DNA of 35,097 nucleotides from JBFKQC01 sp041627895. Lineage in GTDB: Bacteria > Pseudomonadota > Alphaproteobacteria > Rhodobacterales > Rhodobacteraceae. The stretch is from assembly GCA_041627895.1 (NCBI GenBank), contig JBFKQC010000041.1:1-35097 (forward strand), given 5' to 3'. The first letter of the stretch is position 1. Every line of letters begins with the position of its first letter. Under the pieces are notes generated by a model. It did no database searches. It had not been told where the DNA came from and was given only the letters and a program-made list of their open reading frames with translations. Positions 24,590 through 32,564 of the stretch are shown here, piece after piece. A program made the translations under genes and the position numbers.

Positions 24590-25710
24590 CCGCGGCGCCG
24601 GTCCTGCTGGGCTCGGACATCTACCGAAGATCCAGCTATGGCGGCTGGCACCCGCTCCGGGTGCCGCGGGTGCCGACGGTGATCGACCTGGCGCGCGCGA
24701 TGGGCTGGCTGCCGCCCGGGCGCTACCGGGTCAGCCCGCAGGCCAAGCCCGCGGCGCTGACCGCGTGGCACGACCCGGACTACATTGCGGCGCTGCAGCG
24801 AGCCGAGGCCGAACAGCACGTGTCGGACGCGGACCGGCGGCGCTACAACATCGGCACGCCGTCGAACCCGGTCTACCCCGAGGTCTTCCGCCGCCCCGCC
24901 ACCGGCGCCGGCGCGTCGCTGCTGGCCGCAGAGCTGCTGGCCGGCGGCGGCGTGGTCTACAGCCCCGCCGGGGGCACGCATCACGGGCTTCCGGACCGGG
25001 CGAACGGGTTCTACTATCTGAACGACCCGGTGCTGGCGATCCTGACCATGCGGCGCACGGGCGTCGGGCGGGTCGCCTATATCGACATCGACGCGCATCA
25101 TCCCGACGGGGTCGAGGCGGCGTTTGCGCAGGACCCCGGCGTGCTGATGGTCTCGGTCCACGAAGAGCGCCGCTGGCCGTTTACCGGCGCGCTCGGGGAC
25201 CAGGGCGCGGGGCAGGTCTTCAACCTGCCGGTGCCGCGCGGCTTCAACGACACCGAGATGGCGGAGGCGCTGGACCGGGTGATCCTGCCCGCGGTCGCGG
25301 CGTTCCGGCCCGAGGCCCTGGTGCTGCAATGCGGGGCGGACGCGCTGCTGGAGGACCCGCTGTCGCGGCTGGCGCTGTCGAACCGCGCGCTCTGGGACGT
25401 GGTGGCGGCGCTGCGCCCGATGGCGCCGCGCTATCTGGTGCTGGGCGGCGGCGGCTACAACCCCTGGTCGGTGGGACGCGCCTGGGCGGGGGTCTGGGCG
25501 GTGCTGGCGGGCGAGCGCATCCCGGACCGGCTGCCGCCGGAGGCAGAGGCGGTGCTGCGCGGGCTCACCTGGACCGGCCACAGCCGTGCGCGGGCGCCCG
25601 ATCCGGCGCTGTTCACGACGCTGGCCGACGCGCCGCGCCCGGGACCGGTGCGCGATCAGGTGCGGGCGCGCATCGCCACGCTGGCGGCGCGGCTCGGGAC
25701 CTGGGCGTAG
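24586..25710 (+). CDS. Histone deacetylase family protein (AcuC-like)
   Basis: This 374-residue protein has the arginase/deacetylase fold of bacterial HDAC-like enzymes, which remove acetyl groups from lysine side chains, polyamines or small molecules using zinc. The visible active-site parts are the His pair His132-His133 in AGGTHHG, zinc ligands Asp169 and His171 in DIDAHHPDG, a third ligand Asp252 in LQCGADAL, and GGGGYNPWSVGRAW with the catalytic Tyr. The usual DxDxHHGDG has Pro173 in place of Gly. The region is otherwise close to AcuC. The GTG at 24586 is the best start because VLLGSDIYRRSSYGGWHPL is the family N-terminus. It is probably cytoplasmic. Acetyl-CoA synthetase control is the known AcuC role in Bacillus; here the target is unknown. 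Confidence 0.9.
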   Translation: MTAAPVLLGSDIYRRSSYGGWHPLRVPRVPTVIDLARAMGWLPPGRYRVSPQAKPAALTAWHDPDYIAALQRAEAEQHVSDADRRRYNIGTPSNPVYPEVFRRPATGAGASLLAAELLAGGGVVYSPAGGTHHGLPDRANGFYYLNDPVLAILTMRRTGVGRVAYIDIDAHHPDGVEAAFAQDPGVLMVSVHEERRWPFTGALGDQGAGQVFNLPVPRGFNDTEMAEALDRVILPAVAAFRPEALVLQCGADALLEDPLSRLALSNRALWDVVAALRPMAPRYLVLGGGGYNPWSVGRAWAGVWAVLAGERIPDRLPPEAEAVLRGLTWTGHSRARAPDPALFTTLADAPRPGPVRDQVRARIATLAARLGTWA

Positions 25711-25808
25711 GGCAAGGACGGCTCGCAACCGGGCGCCGGGACAGACCGGCAGCGGACAAGGCACAGGGCCGCCGGTCCGGGCTTGGGAGAACGATCCCGC
25801 GGGCCGCG

Positions 25809-27059
25809 CTACGCGATCAGCCGGCGCAGCACCCTCACGACTTCGGCGACACCTTCCCCGGCATCGCCGAGGCGATCCAGCGCCGCGCGCGCCGTGCCGG
25901 CAAGCTCTGCCTGCCGCCCGGTCGACGCCACCTCGCCCAGGGCCGCCGCCAGCGCCCGGGCATCCGCCACCGGCAACGCGCCGCCGGCGGCATCCAGTGC
26001 GCCGTAGACGCCGGCGAAATTGCCGACATGCGGCCCGTGCAGAATCGCCGAGCCGGCGGCGGCGGGCTCGAACGGCGTGTGACCGCCCCGGTCCACCAGC
26101 GAACCGCCGACGAAGGTGGCGCCCGCCAGCGCGTAGAACAGCGCCATCTCGCCCAGCGTGTCGGCGAGGTAAACCGCGGTCGCCTCTTCCGGCGCCTCGC
26201 CGCGCGAGCGGACCGCGACGGACAGGCCCCGCGCCCGGATCAGCGCCTCGACCTCGGCGCTGCGCCGCGTGTGGCGCGGCGCCAGGATCAGCCGCAGCGC
26301 CGGATCGCCGCGCCGCGCGGCCTCGAAGGCGGCCAGCACGGCGTCCTCCTCGCCCTCGTGGGTCGAGGCCGCCAGCACGGTCTTCGCGCGGTCGAAAACG
26401 CCCCGCAGGCGCGCCAGTTCGGCGGCGGGCGGCGCGGGCAGCTCGACGCCGGATTTCAGCGCCACGACCGGGGCGAGCCGCGCGGGATCGAGCCCCAGCG
26501 AAACGAACCGCGCGCCCGAGGCCGTGTCCTGTGGCGCGAGCCAGGCGACCCGCGCCAGCAACCCGCGCAGCGCGCCGCCGAACCGCGCCCAGCGCGCGGC
26601 GCTCTGCCCCGAGATCCGCGCGGCGACGAAGACCACCGGCTCGCGCGCCGTGGCCATCCGGTTCGGCCAGAGCTCGTTTTCCAGCACCACCAGCGCCGCC
26701 GGGCGCCAGCGTGCGCGGAACCGCGCCAGTGCCGGGCGCCAGTCGAGCGGCGCAAGTCGTGCGGTGACGCGCGCCAGCCCCCATCCCGCGGCCAGTTCAC
26801 GGCCCGTGACCGTGTTGGCGGTGACCACCAGCGCCCGGTCCGGAAACGCTTCGGCGATCGCGCCGATCAGGCGCCGCGCCGAGGTCAACTCGCCGTTCGA
26901 CGCGCCGTGCACCCAGATCGCGCCGGACTGTCCCGTGCCGCCGCCGCCGATCCGCTCGGCCAGGTCGCCCGCGGTCTCGGCGCCGCGCAGGATGCGCCAG
27001 AGAAACCCGGCCAGAACGGCCGGCAGGGCGAACGTGACCGCCAGCCGGTAGACAAGCAT
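25809..27059 (-). CDS. waaA: 3-deoxy-D-manno-octulosonic acid transferase (WaaA/KdtA family)
   Basis: The 416-residue inner-membrane-anchored glycosyltransferase would add Kdo from CMP-Kdo to lipid A precursors. The N-terminal hydrophobic helix (LVYRLAVTFALPAVLAGFLW) is the usual anchor. WVHGASNGELTSARRLI at about residues 49-65 corresponds to the family's HAxSxGE catalytic loop. VVTANTVTGRE stands where TTxTxxG lies, and VVLENELWPN corresponds to the ESELWPN motif. The C-terminal domain has the VYLADTLGEMALFYALAGATFVGGSLVDRGGHTPFEPAA motif that binds the CMP-sugar. These motifs diverge from E. coli WaaA, and Rhodobacteraceae may have two paralogues, so it could be the secondary one. The start at ATG 27059 is preferred over a GTG two codons upstream. 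It is the last gene of the long array, 39 nt after the GNAT gene. Confidence 0.88.
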   Translation of the reverse strand: MLVYRLAVTFALPAVLAGFLWRILRGAETAGDLAERIGGGGTGQSGAIWVHGASNGELTSARRLIGAIAEAFPDRALVVTANTVTGRELAAGWGLARVTARLAPLDWRPALARFRARWRPAALVVLENELWPNRMATAREPVVFVAARISGQSAARWARFGGALRGLLARVAWLAPQDTASGARFVSLGLDPARLAPVVALKSGVELPAPPAAELARLRGVFDRAKTVLAASTHEGEEDAVLAAFEAARRGDPALRLILAPRHTRRSAEVEALIRARGLSVAVRSRGEAPEEATAVYLADTLGEMALFYALAGATFVGGSLVDRGGHTPFEPAAAGSAILHGPHVGNFAGVYGALDAAGGALPVADARALAAALGEVASTGRQAELAGTARAALDRLGDAGEGVAEVVRVLRRLIA

Positions 27060-27098
27060 CGCCACGGGCCTCAGCCCCGCCGACCCGGTGCGCCCGGT

Positions 27099-27683
27099 CT
27101 AGCCCGCATCGGTGCGTCCCCGCCGGTCGGTGCGCAGGTTGGCGTACAGCACGTGATTGCGCCAGCGCCCGTTGATCTGCAGATAGCTCTGCGCCACGCC
27201 CTCGTACTTGAACCCGCTTTTTTCCAGCACCCCGCGAGAGGCGGCGTTTTCCGGCAGACAGGCGGCCTCGACCCGGCTGATGTCGAGCTCGGCAAAGCCG
27301 TAATGCACCACCGCCTCGATCGCCTCGCGCATGAATCCCTGGCGGGCATGCGGCGCGCCGATCCAGTAGCCCAGCGTGCCGGCCTGCGCCGGGCCGCGGC
27401 GGATGTTGTCCAGCGTGATCGCGCCCAGAAGGATGTCGTCGCCGCGCCGGATCAGAAACAGCGGCACCGCGGTGCCCCCGGCGACCGAGCGCTGCGCCCA
27501 GTAGACCCGGTTGGTGAAGGCCTTGCGCGTCAGGTGATCGGTGGACCAGGTCGGCTCCCACGGGGTCAGGAAATCGCGCGAATCGGTGCGCAGCGCCGCC
27601 CAGGCGCGAAAGTCCGAGTGGCTCGGCGGGCGCAGGGTCATCCGCTCGGTCTCGATCCGGACCTTCCTGCGCCGCATCAGCAT
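27099..27683 (-). CDS. GNAT family acetyltransferase (RimJ/RimL type)
   Basis: The 194-residue cytoplasmic enzyme transfers an acetyl group from acetyl-CoA, probably to the N-terminus of a ribosomal or other protein. The start MLMRRRKVRIETERMTLRPPSHSDFRAWAALR is the standard RimJ/L pattern. The acetyl-CoA-binding motif A segment is GTLGYWIGAPHARQGFMREAIEAVVHYGFAELDISRVEAACLPENAASRGVLEKSGFKYEG, with the Q-G-x-M pyrophosphate-binding part and the NxxSRxxxEKxGF signature. YLQINGRWRNHVLYA ends the domain. ATG 27683 overlaps the stop of the M16 peptidase by 3-4 nt, so the two are coupled. Substrate unknown. Confidence 0.93.
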   Translation of the reverse strand: MLMRRRKVRIETERMTLRPPSHSDFRAWAALRTDSRDFLTPWEPTWSTDHLTRKAFTNRVYWAQRSVAGGTAVPLFLIRRGDDILLGAITLDNIRRGPAQAGTLGYWIGAPHARQGFMREAIEAVVHYGFAELDISRVEAACLPENAASRGVLEKSGFKYEGVAQSYLQINGRWRNHVLYANLRTDRRGRTDAG

Positions 27684-28945
27684 CAGGCGGCGAGCCTCTC
27701 CCGAAGCTCGGCCAGCCGCGGCGCATGGGCCACCGGCCCGTACATCGTCAGCGCCGCCTCGCCGCGCTCTGCGACCTTGCCGGCAAAGGCGCGCACGCCC
27801 TCGACGCTGACCGCGTCGATCTTGCCGATCACCTCTTCGAGGCTGGGCACCCGGTTCCAGATCGCCACCAGCCGTGCCAGCCGCTCGGCGCGGCTCGACG
27901 GGCTTTCCAGCCCCATCAGCAGCCCGGCCTTCATCTGCGCCCGCGCCCGGGCGACCTCGGCCTCGGTCATGTCGTCGGCGGCGCGCTTCAGCTCGTCCAC
28001 GGTCAGCCCGGTCAGCGCGCCGATCTGCTCGGCCGAGGTGCCGGCATAGATCGTCGTCAGCCCGGTATCGGCATAGGCCCCGGTCTGGGCGAAGATCGTG
28101 TAGCACAGGCCCCGGCGCTCGCGCGCCTCCTGAAACAGCCGCGAGGACATGCCGCCGCCGAGCGCGGTGGAATAGATCTGCGCGGTATAGATTTCGTCGT
28201 CGCGGTAGCCCGGCGTCTCGAAGGCCAGCGCGAAATGCACCTGTTCCAGGTCCTTGACTTCCAGCCGCTCGCCCCCGGCATAGCGCGCCGGCTCGATCAC
28301 CTCGCCGGGGCCGCGCCGAAGCCGGCCGAACAGCCGCACCGCCTCGGACACGACCTTGTCGTGATCGAAGGCCCCCGCGACCGAGAGGATCATCTTCTCG
28401 GGGCTGTAATGCTCGCCCACGAAGGCGCGCAGGTCGTCCTGCGAGAACTTGCGCACCCGTTCGACCGGCCCCAGGATCGTGCGCCCGAGGGGCTGCGAGG
28501 GATAGGCGACCTCTTGCAGCCAGTCGAAGATCACGTCGTCGGGCGTGTCGTGGACTTGGCCGATCTCCTGCAGGATCACGCCGCGCTCGATCTCGATCTC
28601 GCCCATGTCGAAGACCGGGTTCAGCACGATATCGGCGATCACGTCCATCGCCAGCGCCACGTCCTCTTGCAGCACGCGGGCGAAATAGGCGGTCATCTCG
28701 CGGCTGGTATAGGCGTTGATGTAGCCGCCGACGTCCTCGATCTCTTCGGCGATCTGCTGGGCCGAGCGCCGCGCGGTGCCCTTGAAGGCCATATGTTCGA
28801 GGAAATGCGCGATGCCGTTCTGTTCCAGCCGCTCGTGGCGGCCGCCGGCCAGGACCCAGATGCCGAGCGCGGTGGATTTCAGGCCCGGCATGTGCTCGGT
28901 GACGATGCGAAAGCCGTTCGGCAGGGTATGAAGCTGGACGCTCAA
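27683..28945 (-). CDS. M16 family zinc peptidase (mitochondrial-processing-peptidase-like)
   Basis: The 420-residue protein is a pitrilysin-type metallopeptidase related to the beta subunit of the mitochondrial processing peptidase and to PqqL/YmxG proteins. The inverted zinc motif HxxEH is intact at His47-Glu50-His51 (HFLEHMAFKGT), and the third ligand is expected in the Glu about 76 residues later (IEIERGVILQEIGQ). The protein contains both halves of the M16 fold: an N-terminal catalytic domain (1-200) and a C-terminal domain with GYRDDEIYTAQIYSTALGGGMSSRLFQEARERRGLCYTIFA, the substrate-handling RxxxGLxY segment. No signal peptide is seen, so it is cytoplasmic. Overlaps at both ends (ATGA with thrC and with the GNAT gene) place it inside the array. 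Confidence 0.95.
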   Translation of the reverse strand: MSVQLHTLPNGFRIVTEHMPGLKSTALGIWVLAGGRHERLEQNGIAHFLEHMAFKGTARRSAQQIAEEIEDVGGYINAYTSREMTAYFARVLQEDVALAMDVIADIVLNPVFDMGEIEIERGVILQEIGQVHDTPDDVIFDWLQEVAYPSQPLGRTILGPVERVRKFSQDDLRAFVGEHYSPEKMILSVAGAFDHDKVVSEAVRLFGRLRRGPGEVIEPARYAGGERLEVKDLEQVHFALAFETPGYRDDEIYTAQIYSTALGGGMSSRLFQEARERRGLCYTIFAQTGAYADTGLTTIYAGTSAEQIGALTGLTVDELKRAADDMTEAEVARARAQMKAGLLMGLESPSSRAERLARLVAIWNRVPSLEEVIGKIDAVSVEGVRAFAGKVAERGEAALTMYGPVAHAPRLAELRERLAA

Positions 28946-30330
28946 GCTCTGATGCGCTCCCGGATCAGCGATTGGATGGAGCCGAGGTCGTTGGGCACCT
29001 CGGTGATGCGTTCGGGCAGGTCATATAGGCCCGCCATCGCTTTTGGAAGGGGTGGGCGCAGGCCGGTCGCGGCCTCGACCGCGTCGGGAAATTTCGCCGG
29101 ATGCGCGGTGGCGAGCGAGACCATGGGGTTCGCGCCGAGGTTCTCGCGCGCGACCTTCACGCCGACCGCGGAATGCGGACAGACCACCTGGCCCGCCGAC
29201 GCATGCAGCGCCGCGATGGTGGCCAGCGTCTCGTCCTCGCTGGCGCGGCCCGATCCGTAGACCTCGCGCAGCGCCTCCAGCGCGCCCTGGCTGACGGTAA
29301 AGCCGCCCCGGGCCTTCAGCGCCTCCATCTCGTGCGCCACGGCGGCGCTGTCCTCGCCGTAGGCATAGTAGAGCGCGCGCTCGAAGTTCGAGCTGACCTG
29401 GATGTCCATCGACGGGCTGATCGAGGGGATCACGCCCTCGTTCAGGTGCGCGCCCGAGACCAGCGTTCGGTGCAGGATGTCGTTCTGGTTCGTGGCGATC
29501 ACCAGCCGGCCGACCGCAAGCCCCATGCGTTTCGCGATGTAGCCCGCGAAGATGTCGCCGAAATTGCCGGTGGGCACGGTGAAGTCGACCGCCCGGTGCG
29601 GTGCGCCGAGCGCGGTGGCCGACGAGACGTAATAGACCGCCTGCGCCAGAACGCGCGCGAAGTTGATCGAGTTCACGCCCGCCAGCCGCACCCCGTCGCG
29701 GAAGGCGAAGTCGTTGAACATGTCCTTCAGCCGCGCCTGGCAATCGTCGAAATGCCCGTCGACCGACAGCGCGTGCACGTTGGCCGCCCTCGGCGTGGTC
29801 ATCTGCCGGCGTTGCACCTCGCTGACCCGGCCGCGGGGCAACAGCACGAAGAGGTCGACGTTGTCGAGCCCGGCGAAGGCCTCGACCGCCGCGGCGCCGG
29901 TGTCGCCCGAGGTGGCGGTGACGATGGTGGTCCGCTCGCCGCGCCGCGCCAGCGATGCCTGGAACAGCTGGCCGATCAGCTGCATCGCGAAGTCCTTGAA
30001 GGCCAGCGTCGGCCCGTGGAACAGCTCGCACAGGAACAGGTTCGGCCCGAGCTGCACGATCGGCGCGCGCGCGGCGTGGGTGAAGCCCTTATAGGCGCGG
30101 CCGATGATCTCGCGGAACTCGGCATCGGTGAAGGCCTCGCCGATGAACGGGCGCATCACGCGGAACGCGATGTCCTCGTAGGGCTGCCCGGCCAGGGCGG
30201 CGAATTCGCCCGCGCTGATCTGCGGGATCGTCTCGGGCAGATACAGCCCGCCGTCGCGGGCGAGTCCGGTCAGCATCGCATCTTCGAAATCCAGGATCGG
30301 GGCGTTCCCCCGGGTCGAGAAATAGCGCAT
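28942..30330 (-). CDS. thrC: Threonine synthase
   Basis: Threonine synthase converts O-phosphohomoserine to threonine with PLP, the last step of the pathway. The 462-residue protein begins MRYFSTRGNAPILDFEDAMLTGLARDGGLYLPE, the hallmark of the long bacterial type. The PLP-binding lysine is Lys112 in LAFKDFAMQ. The stretch TATSGDTGAAAVEAFAGLDNVDLFVLLPRGRVSEVQRRQMTT follows, as do the AVNSINFAR-type segment and VPTGNFGDIFAGYIAKRMGLAV. Length fits. It overlaps the M16 peptidase (ATGA) and lies 48 nt after surf1, with a tandem repeat at 30341-30392 that forms its immediate leader. Its ribosome site is weak (GGAC). In Rhodobacteraceae thrC is often found after the cta genes, as here. Confidence 0.97.
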   Translation of the reverse strand: MRYFSTRGNAPILDFEDAMLTGLARDGGLYLPETIPQISAGEFAALAGQPYEDIAFRVMRPFIGEAFTDAEFREIIGRAYKGFTHAARAPIVQLGPNLFLCELFHGPTLAFKDFAMQLIGQLFQASLARRGERTTIVTATSGDTGAAAVEAFAGLDNVDLFVLLPRGRVSEVQRRQMTTPRAANVHALSVDGHFDDCQARLKDMFNDFAFRDGVRLAGVNSINFARVLAQAVYYVSSATALGAPHRAVDFTVPTGNFGDIFAGYIAKRMGLAVGRLVIATNQNDILHRTLVSGAHLNEGVIPSISPSMDIQVSSNFERALYYAYGEDSAAVAHEMEALKARGGFTVSQGALEALREVYGSGRASEDETLATIAALHASAGQVVCPHSAVGVKVARENLGANPMVSLATAHPAKFPDAVEAATGLRPPLPKAMAGLYDLPERITEVPNDLGSIQSLIRERIRA

Positions 30331-30340
30331 GTGGGGCGTC

Positions 30341-30392
30341 CGGTTCGGGCGGTTCGGCGGTTCGGCGGTTCGGGCGGTTCAGGCGGTTCGGG
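30341..30392. repeat. Six tandem 8-9-bp repeats (CGGTTCGG) between surf1 and thrC
   Basis: Six units start at 30341, 30350, 30358, 30366, 30375 and 30384; units are CGGTTCGG or CGGTTCGGG, with one CGGTTCAGG that supplies the surf1 stop codon (30379-30381). The array thus spans the last codons of surf1 and the leader of thrC. Mixed 8/9-bp unit lengths suggest slippage. Confidence 0.9.
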
Positions 30393-31050
30393 CCCTGATA
30401 CGCCACAGCAGGAAGCCTGTCATCCCCAGCCAGACCGCGGCCAGCGAAAACCAGGTGATGGCGTATTCCAGGTGGTCGTTCGGAATGTGGGCGGTGTCGA
30501 CCGGCAGCGGCGTGGCCGGCGGCGAGAAGCCCGAGACCTCGCGCGCCACGACCATCACCGGCTCGGTGCCCAGATGCGCCGCGATGCCGTCGACATCACG
30601 CGCGAACCACAGCCCTGCGGCGGTGTCGGGCGCCGGCGTGAAGCGGTCGACCTCGTCCGGCCAGTGCAGGTTGCCGGTGACGGCGAACGGGCCGTGGGCC
30701 AGGTCCGGCTCGATGTCCGCCGCCACATAGCCACGGTCGACGAGCACGCGGCGTCCGGCCACGTCCAGGACGGAGACCAGCCGGTGCACCGCGCCGACCC
30801 GCTTGACCGAGGCCAGCACGCGGATTTCCTCGCCCGTCAGCAGGCCCTCGGCGGCGACCGGCAGGTAGCGGTCGCGCTCCGGGGCGGGTGCGGCGGGCAG
30901 CGGCACCGGAGCGGCGGCGATCCTCGTCGCGATCTCGGCCAGTTCGCCCTCTTTCCAGGCCAGGCGCTCGACCTGCCAGAGACCGAGCGCGACCAGGATC
31001 GCACAGCCGACGAGGCCGAAAAGCAGGGGTGGGATCATCGCCTTGGTCAT
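30379..31050 (-). CDS. SURF1 family cytochrome oxidase assembly protein
   Basis: The 223-residue inner-membrane protein is a SURF1/Shy1 homologue, which helps insert heme a into subunit I of aa3-type oxidase. It has the two expected transmembrane helices at the ends: residues about 6-24 (IPPLLFGLVGCAILVALGLWQVERL, with the WQxxR/RL family start) and 198-218 (YAITWFSLAAVWLGMTGFLLWR, the conserved HLEYAxTWFxLA motif). Between them is the periplasmic domain, with VLVDRGYVAADIEPDLA and the FTPAPDTAAGLWFARDVDGIAAHLG segment. The length matches bacterial members. ATG 31050 has GAGG 6 nt upstream. It lies 85 nt after ctaE, with a strong hairpin in between, and its 3' end falls in the tandem repeat. 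Confidence 0.94.
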   Translation of the reverse strand: MTKAMIPPLLFGLVGCAILVALGLWQVERLAWKEGELAEIATRIAAAPVPLPAAPAPERDRYLPVAAEGLLTGEEIRVLASVKRVGAVHRLVSVLDVAGRRVLVDRGYVAADIEPDLAHGPFAVTGNLHWPDEVDRFTPAPDTAAGLWFARDVDGIAAHLGTEPVMVVAREVSGFSPPATPLPVDTAHIPNDHLEYAITWFSLAAVWLGMTGFLLWRIRARTA

Positions 31051-31077
31051 GTCGCCTCGCCGCCGCCGGACGGCAAA

Positions 31078-31104
31078 GGGGCGCGGGATGGCCCCCCGCG
31101 CCCC
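31078..31104 (-). other. Strong intercistronic hairpin between ctaE and surf1
   Basis: GGGGCGCGGG (31078-31087) pairs perfectly with CCCGCGCCCC (31095-31104) across a 7-nt loop; on the minus strand TTTG follows. The 10-bp GC stem lies 31 nt past the ctaE stop. It could act as a partial terminator or 3' stabiliser that sets subunit genes apart from surf1 and thrC. Confidence 0.55.
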
Positions 31105-31135
31105 GATCCGTTCGACCGCCTGCCGGGCCCCGCGG

Positions 31136-31954
31136 TCACGACCCCCAGATGTAGATCGCGCTGAACAGGAACAGCCAGACCACGTCGACGAAGTGCCAGT
31201 ACCAGGCCGCGGCTTCGAAACCGACATGGCGCTCCGGCGTGAAATGACCGGCCAGCGCGCGGAACAGGCAGACCGTCAGGAACACGGTGCCGATGATCAC
31301 GTGCGCGCCGTGGAACCCGGTCGCCATGAAGAAGTTGGCACCGTAGATGTTGCCCGAGAAACCAACGGCCGCGTGGCTGTATTCGTAGGCCTGGATCACC
31401 GTGAACAGCGCGCCCAGCGCGATCGCCAGGATCAGGCCGTTCACCAGGTCCCTGCGGTTGTTCTCGTGCGCGATGGCATGGTGCGCCCAGGTGGCCGCGG
31501 CGCCCGAGCACAGAAGGATCAGCGTGTTGATCAGCGGCAGGTGCCAGGGGTCGAAGGTCTCGATCCCCGCGGGCGGCCAGACACCGTCGACCGCCGGGCT
31601 GATCCCGTCCGGGTGAATCGGATAGATCGCGTGCTTGAAGAACGACCAGAACCACGCGGCGAAGAACATCACCTCGGACATGATGAACATCATGAAGCCA
31701 TAGCGCAGGCCGATGCGCACCACCGGCGTGTGGTCGCCCTGCTGGCCTTCCTGGATCACGTCGGACCACCAGGCGAACATCACATAAGCGACCCCGGCCA
31801 GCCCGATCAGGAACAGCCACGGCTGGTTGTTGGTGACGTTCGGCGACACCATCAGGACGAAGCCGAACAGCATCAGGAACCCCGAGACCGCGCCCGCGAA
31901 GGGCCAGATCGAGGGGTTCAGGATGTGGTAGTCGTGTTGTTTCTCGTGCGCCAT
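31136..31954 (-). CDS. ctaE: Cytochrome c oxidase subunit III
   Basis: The 272-residue protein is subunit III of aa3-type cytochrome c oxidase, which stabilises subunit I and the proton uptake path. It has seven hydrophobic helices, the usual number. The family motifs are visible: HDYHILNPSIWPFAGAVSGF at the start, GLRYGFMMFIMSEVMFFAAWFWSFFKHAI, PWHLPLINTLILLCSGAAATWAHHAI, NFFMATGFHGAHVIIGTVFL and FEAAAWYWHFVDVVWLFLFSAIYIWGS at the end. Glu near residue 93 (MSEVMFF) and His residues of HGxHV are the conserved ones. The length is at the family's mean. It lies 25 nt after ctaG in the cta operon. Confidence 0.98.
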   Translation of the reverse strand: MAHEKQHDYHILNPSIWPFAGAVSGFLMLFGFVLMVSPNVTNNQPWLFLIGLAGVAYVMFAWWSDVIQEGQQGDHTPVVRIGLRYGFMMFIMSEVMFFAAWFWSFFKHAIYPIHPDGISPAVDGVWPPAGIETFDPWHLPLINTLILLCSGAAATWAHHAIAHENNRRDLVNGLILAIALGALFTVIQAYEYSHAAVGFSGNIYGANFFMATGFHGAHVIIGTVFLTVCLFRALAGHFTPERHVGFEAAAWYWHFVDVVWLFLFSAIYIWGS

Positions 31955-31979
31955 TGAAAGCGTTCCCTCGTCTTGGGCC

Positions 31980-32564
31980 CTAGTTGTTGTAGCTTGCGCC
32001 CTGCCCCGGGCTCAAGGCCGCCTGGGCCTCGTCCGCGGGCAGGTCGATTTCGTAGAACGTGTAGCTGAGCGTGATCGTATGGACGTATTTCGCATCGCGG
32101 TCGGTCACGATCTCGGGGTCGACATAGAAGCTGACCGGCATCTGCACCCGTTCGCCGGGCTGCAGCACCTGCTCCTCGAAGCAGAAGCAGTCGATCTTGG
32201 TGAAGAAGCCGCCCGCCTCGTAGGGCGTCACGTTGTAGCTGGCGCTGCCGGCGACGGGCCGGTCGGTCGGGTTGTGGGCCTCGTAGAACGCCAGCCCGGT
32301 CTCGCCGATCCGCAGCTCGATCTCGCGCTGCGCCGGGCGGAACCGCCACGGCATGCCGCGCTCCAGCGAGGCGTCGAAGCGCACCTTTATGGTCTGGTCG
32401 AGGATCTCGGCCGACGCGGTGTCGCTGACCCCGGTCGCGCCGCCGAACCCGGTGACCCGGCAGAACCAGTCGTAGAACGGCACCGAGGCCCAGGCCAGCG
32501 AGCCCATCACCACGACCACCGCCACCGCCTGCGCGGCGGTCTTCTGCGGGCCGGTCAGGCTCAT
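31980..32564 (-). CDS. ctaG: Cytochrome c oxidase assembly protein CtaG/Cox11
   Basis: The 194-residue protein inserts copper into the CuB site of subunit I. It has one N-terminal transmembrane helix (AAQAVAVVVVMGSLAWASVPFY, about 9-31), the FCRVTGFGG segment with Cys35, and a periplasmic immunoglobulin-like domain. The copper-binding motif is IDCFCFEEQ with Cys126 and Cys128, exactly as in Cox11. VSFYVDPEI and IHTITLSYTFYE-like strands close the domain. The start overlaps the previous gene by 4 nt (ATGA at 32561-32564), so translation is coupled. Length and motifs match other alphaproteobacterial CtaG. Confidence 0.98.
   Translation of the reverse strand: MSLTGPQKTAAQAVAVVVVMGSLAWASVPFYDWFCRVTGFGGATGVSDTASAEILDQTIKVRFDASLERGMPWRFRPAQREIELRIGETGLAFYEAHNPTDRPVAGSASYNVTPYEAGGFFTKIDCFCFEEQVLQPGERVQMPVSFYVDPEIVTDRDAKYVHTITLSYTFYEIDLPADEAQAALSPGQGASYNN

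Noticed and set aside
24765..28049. A 1094-residue plus-strand open frame over the HDAC, Kdo transferase and GNAT region
   Set aside because: It shares part of its length with the HDAC gene in another frame and then runs antisense to waaA; composition is not protein-like.
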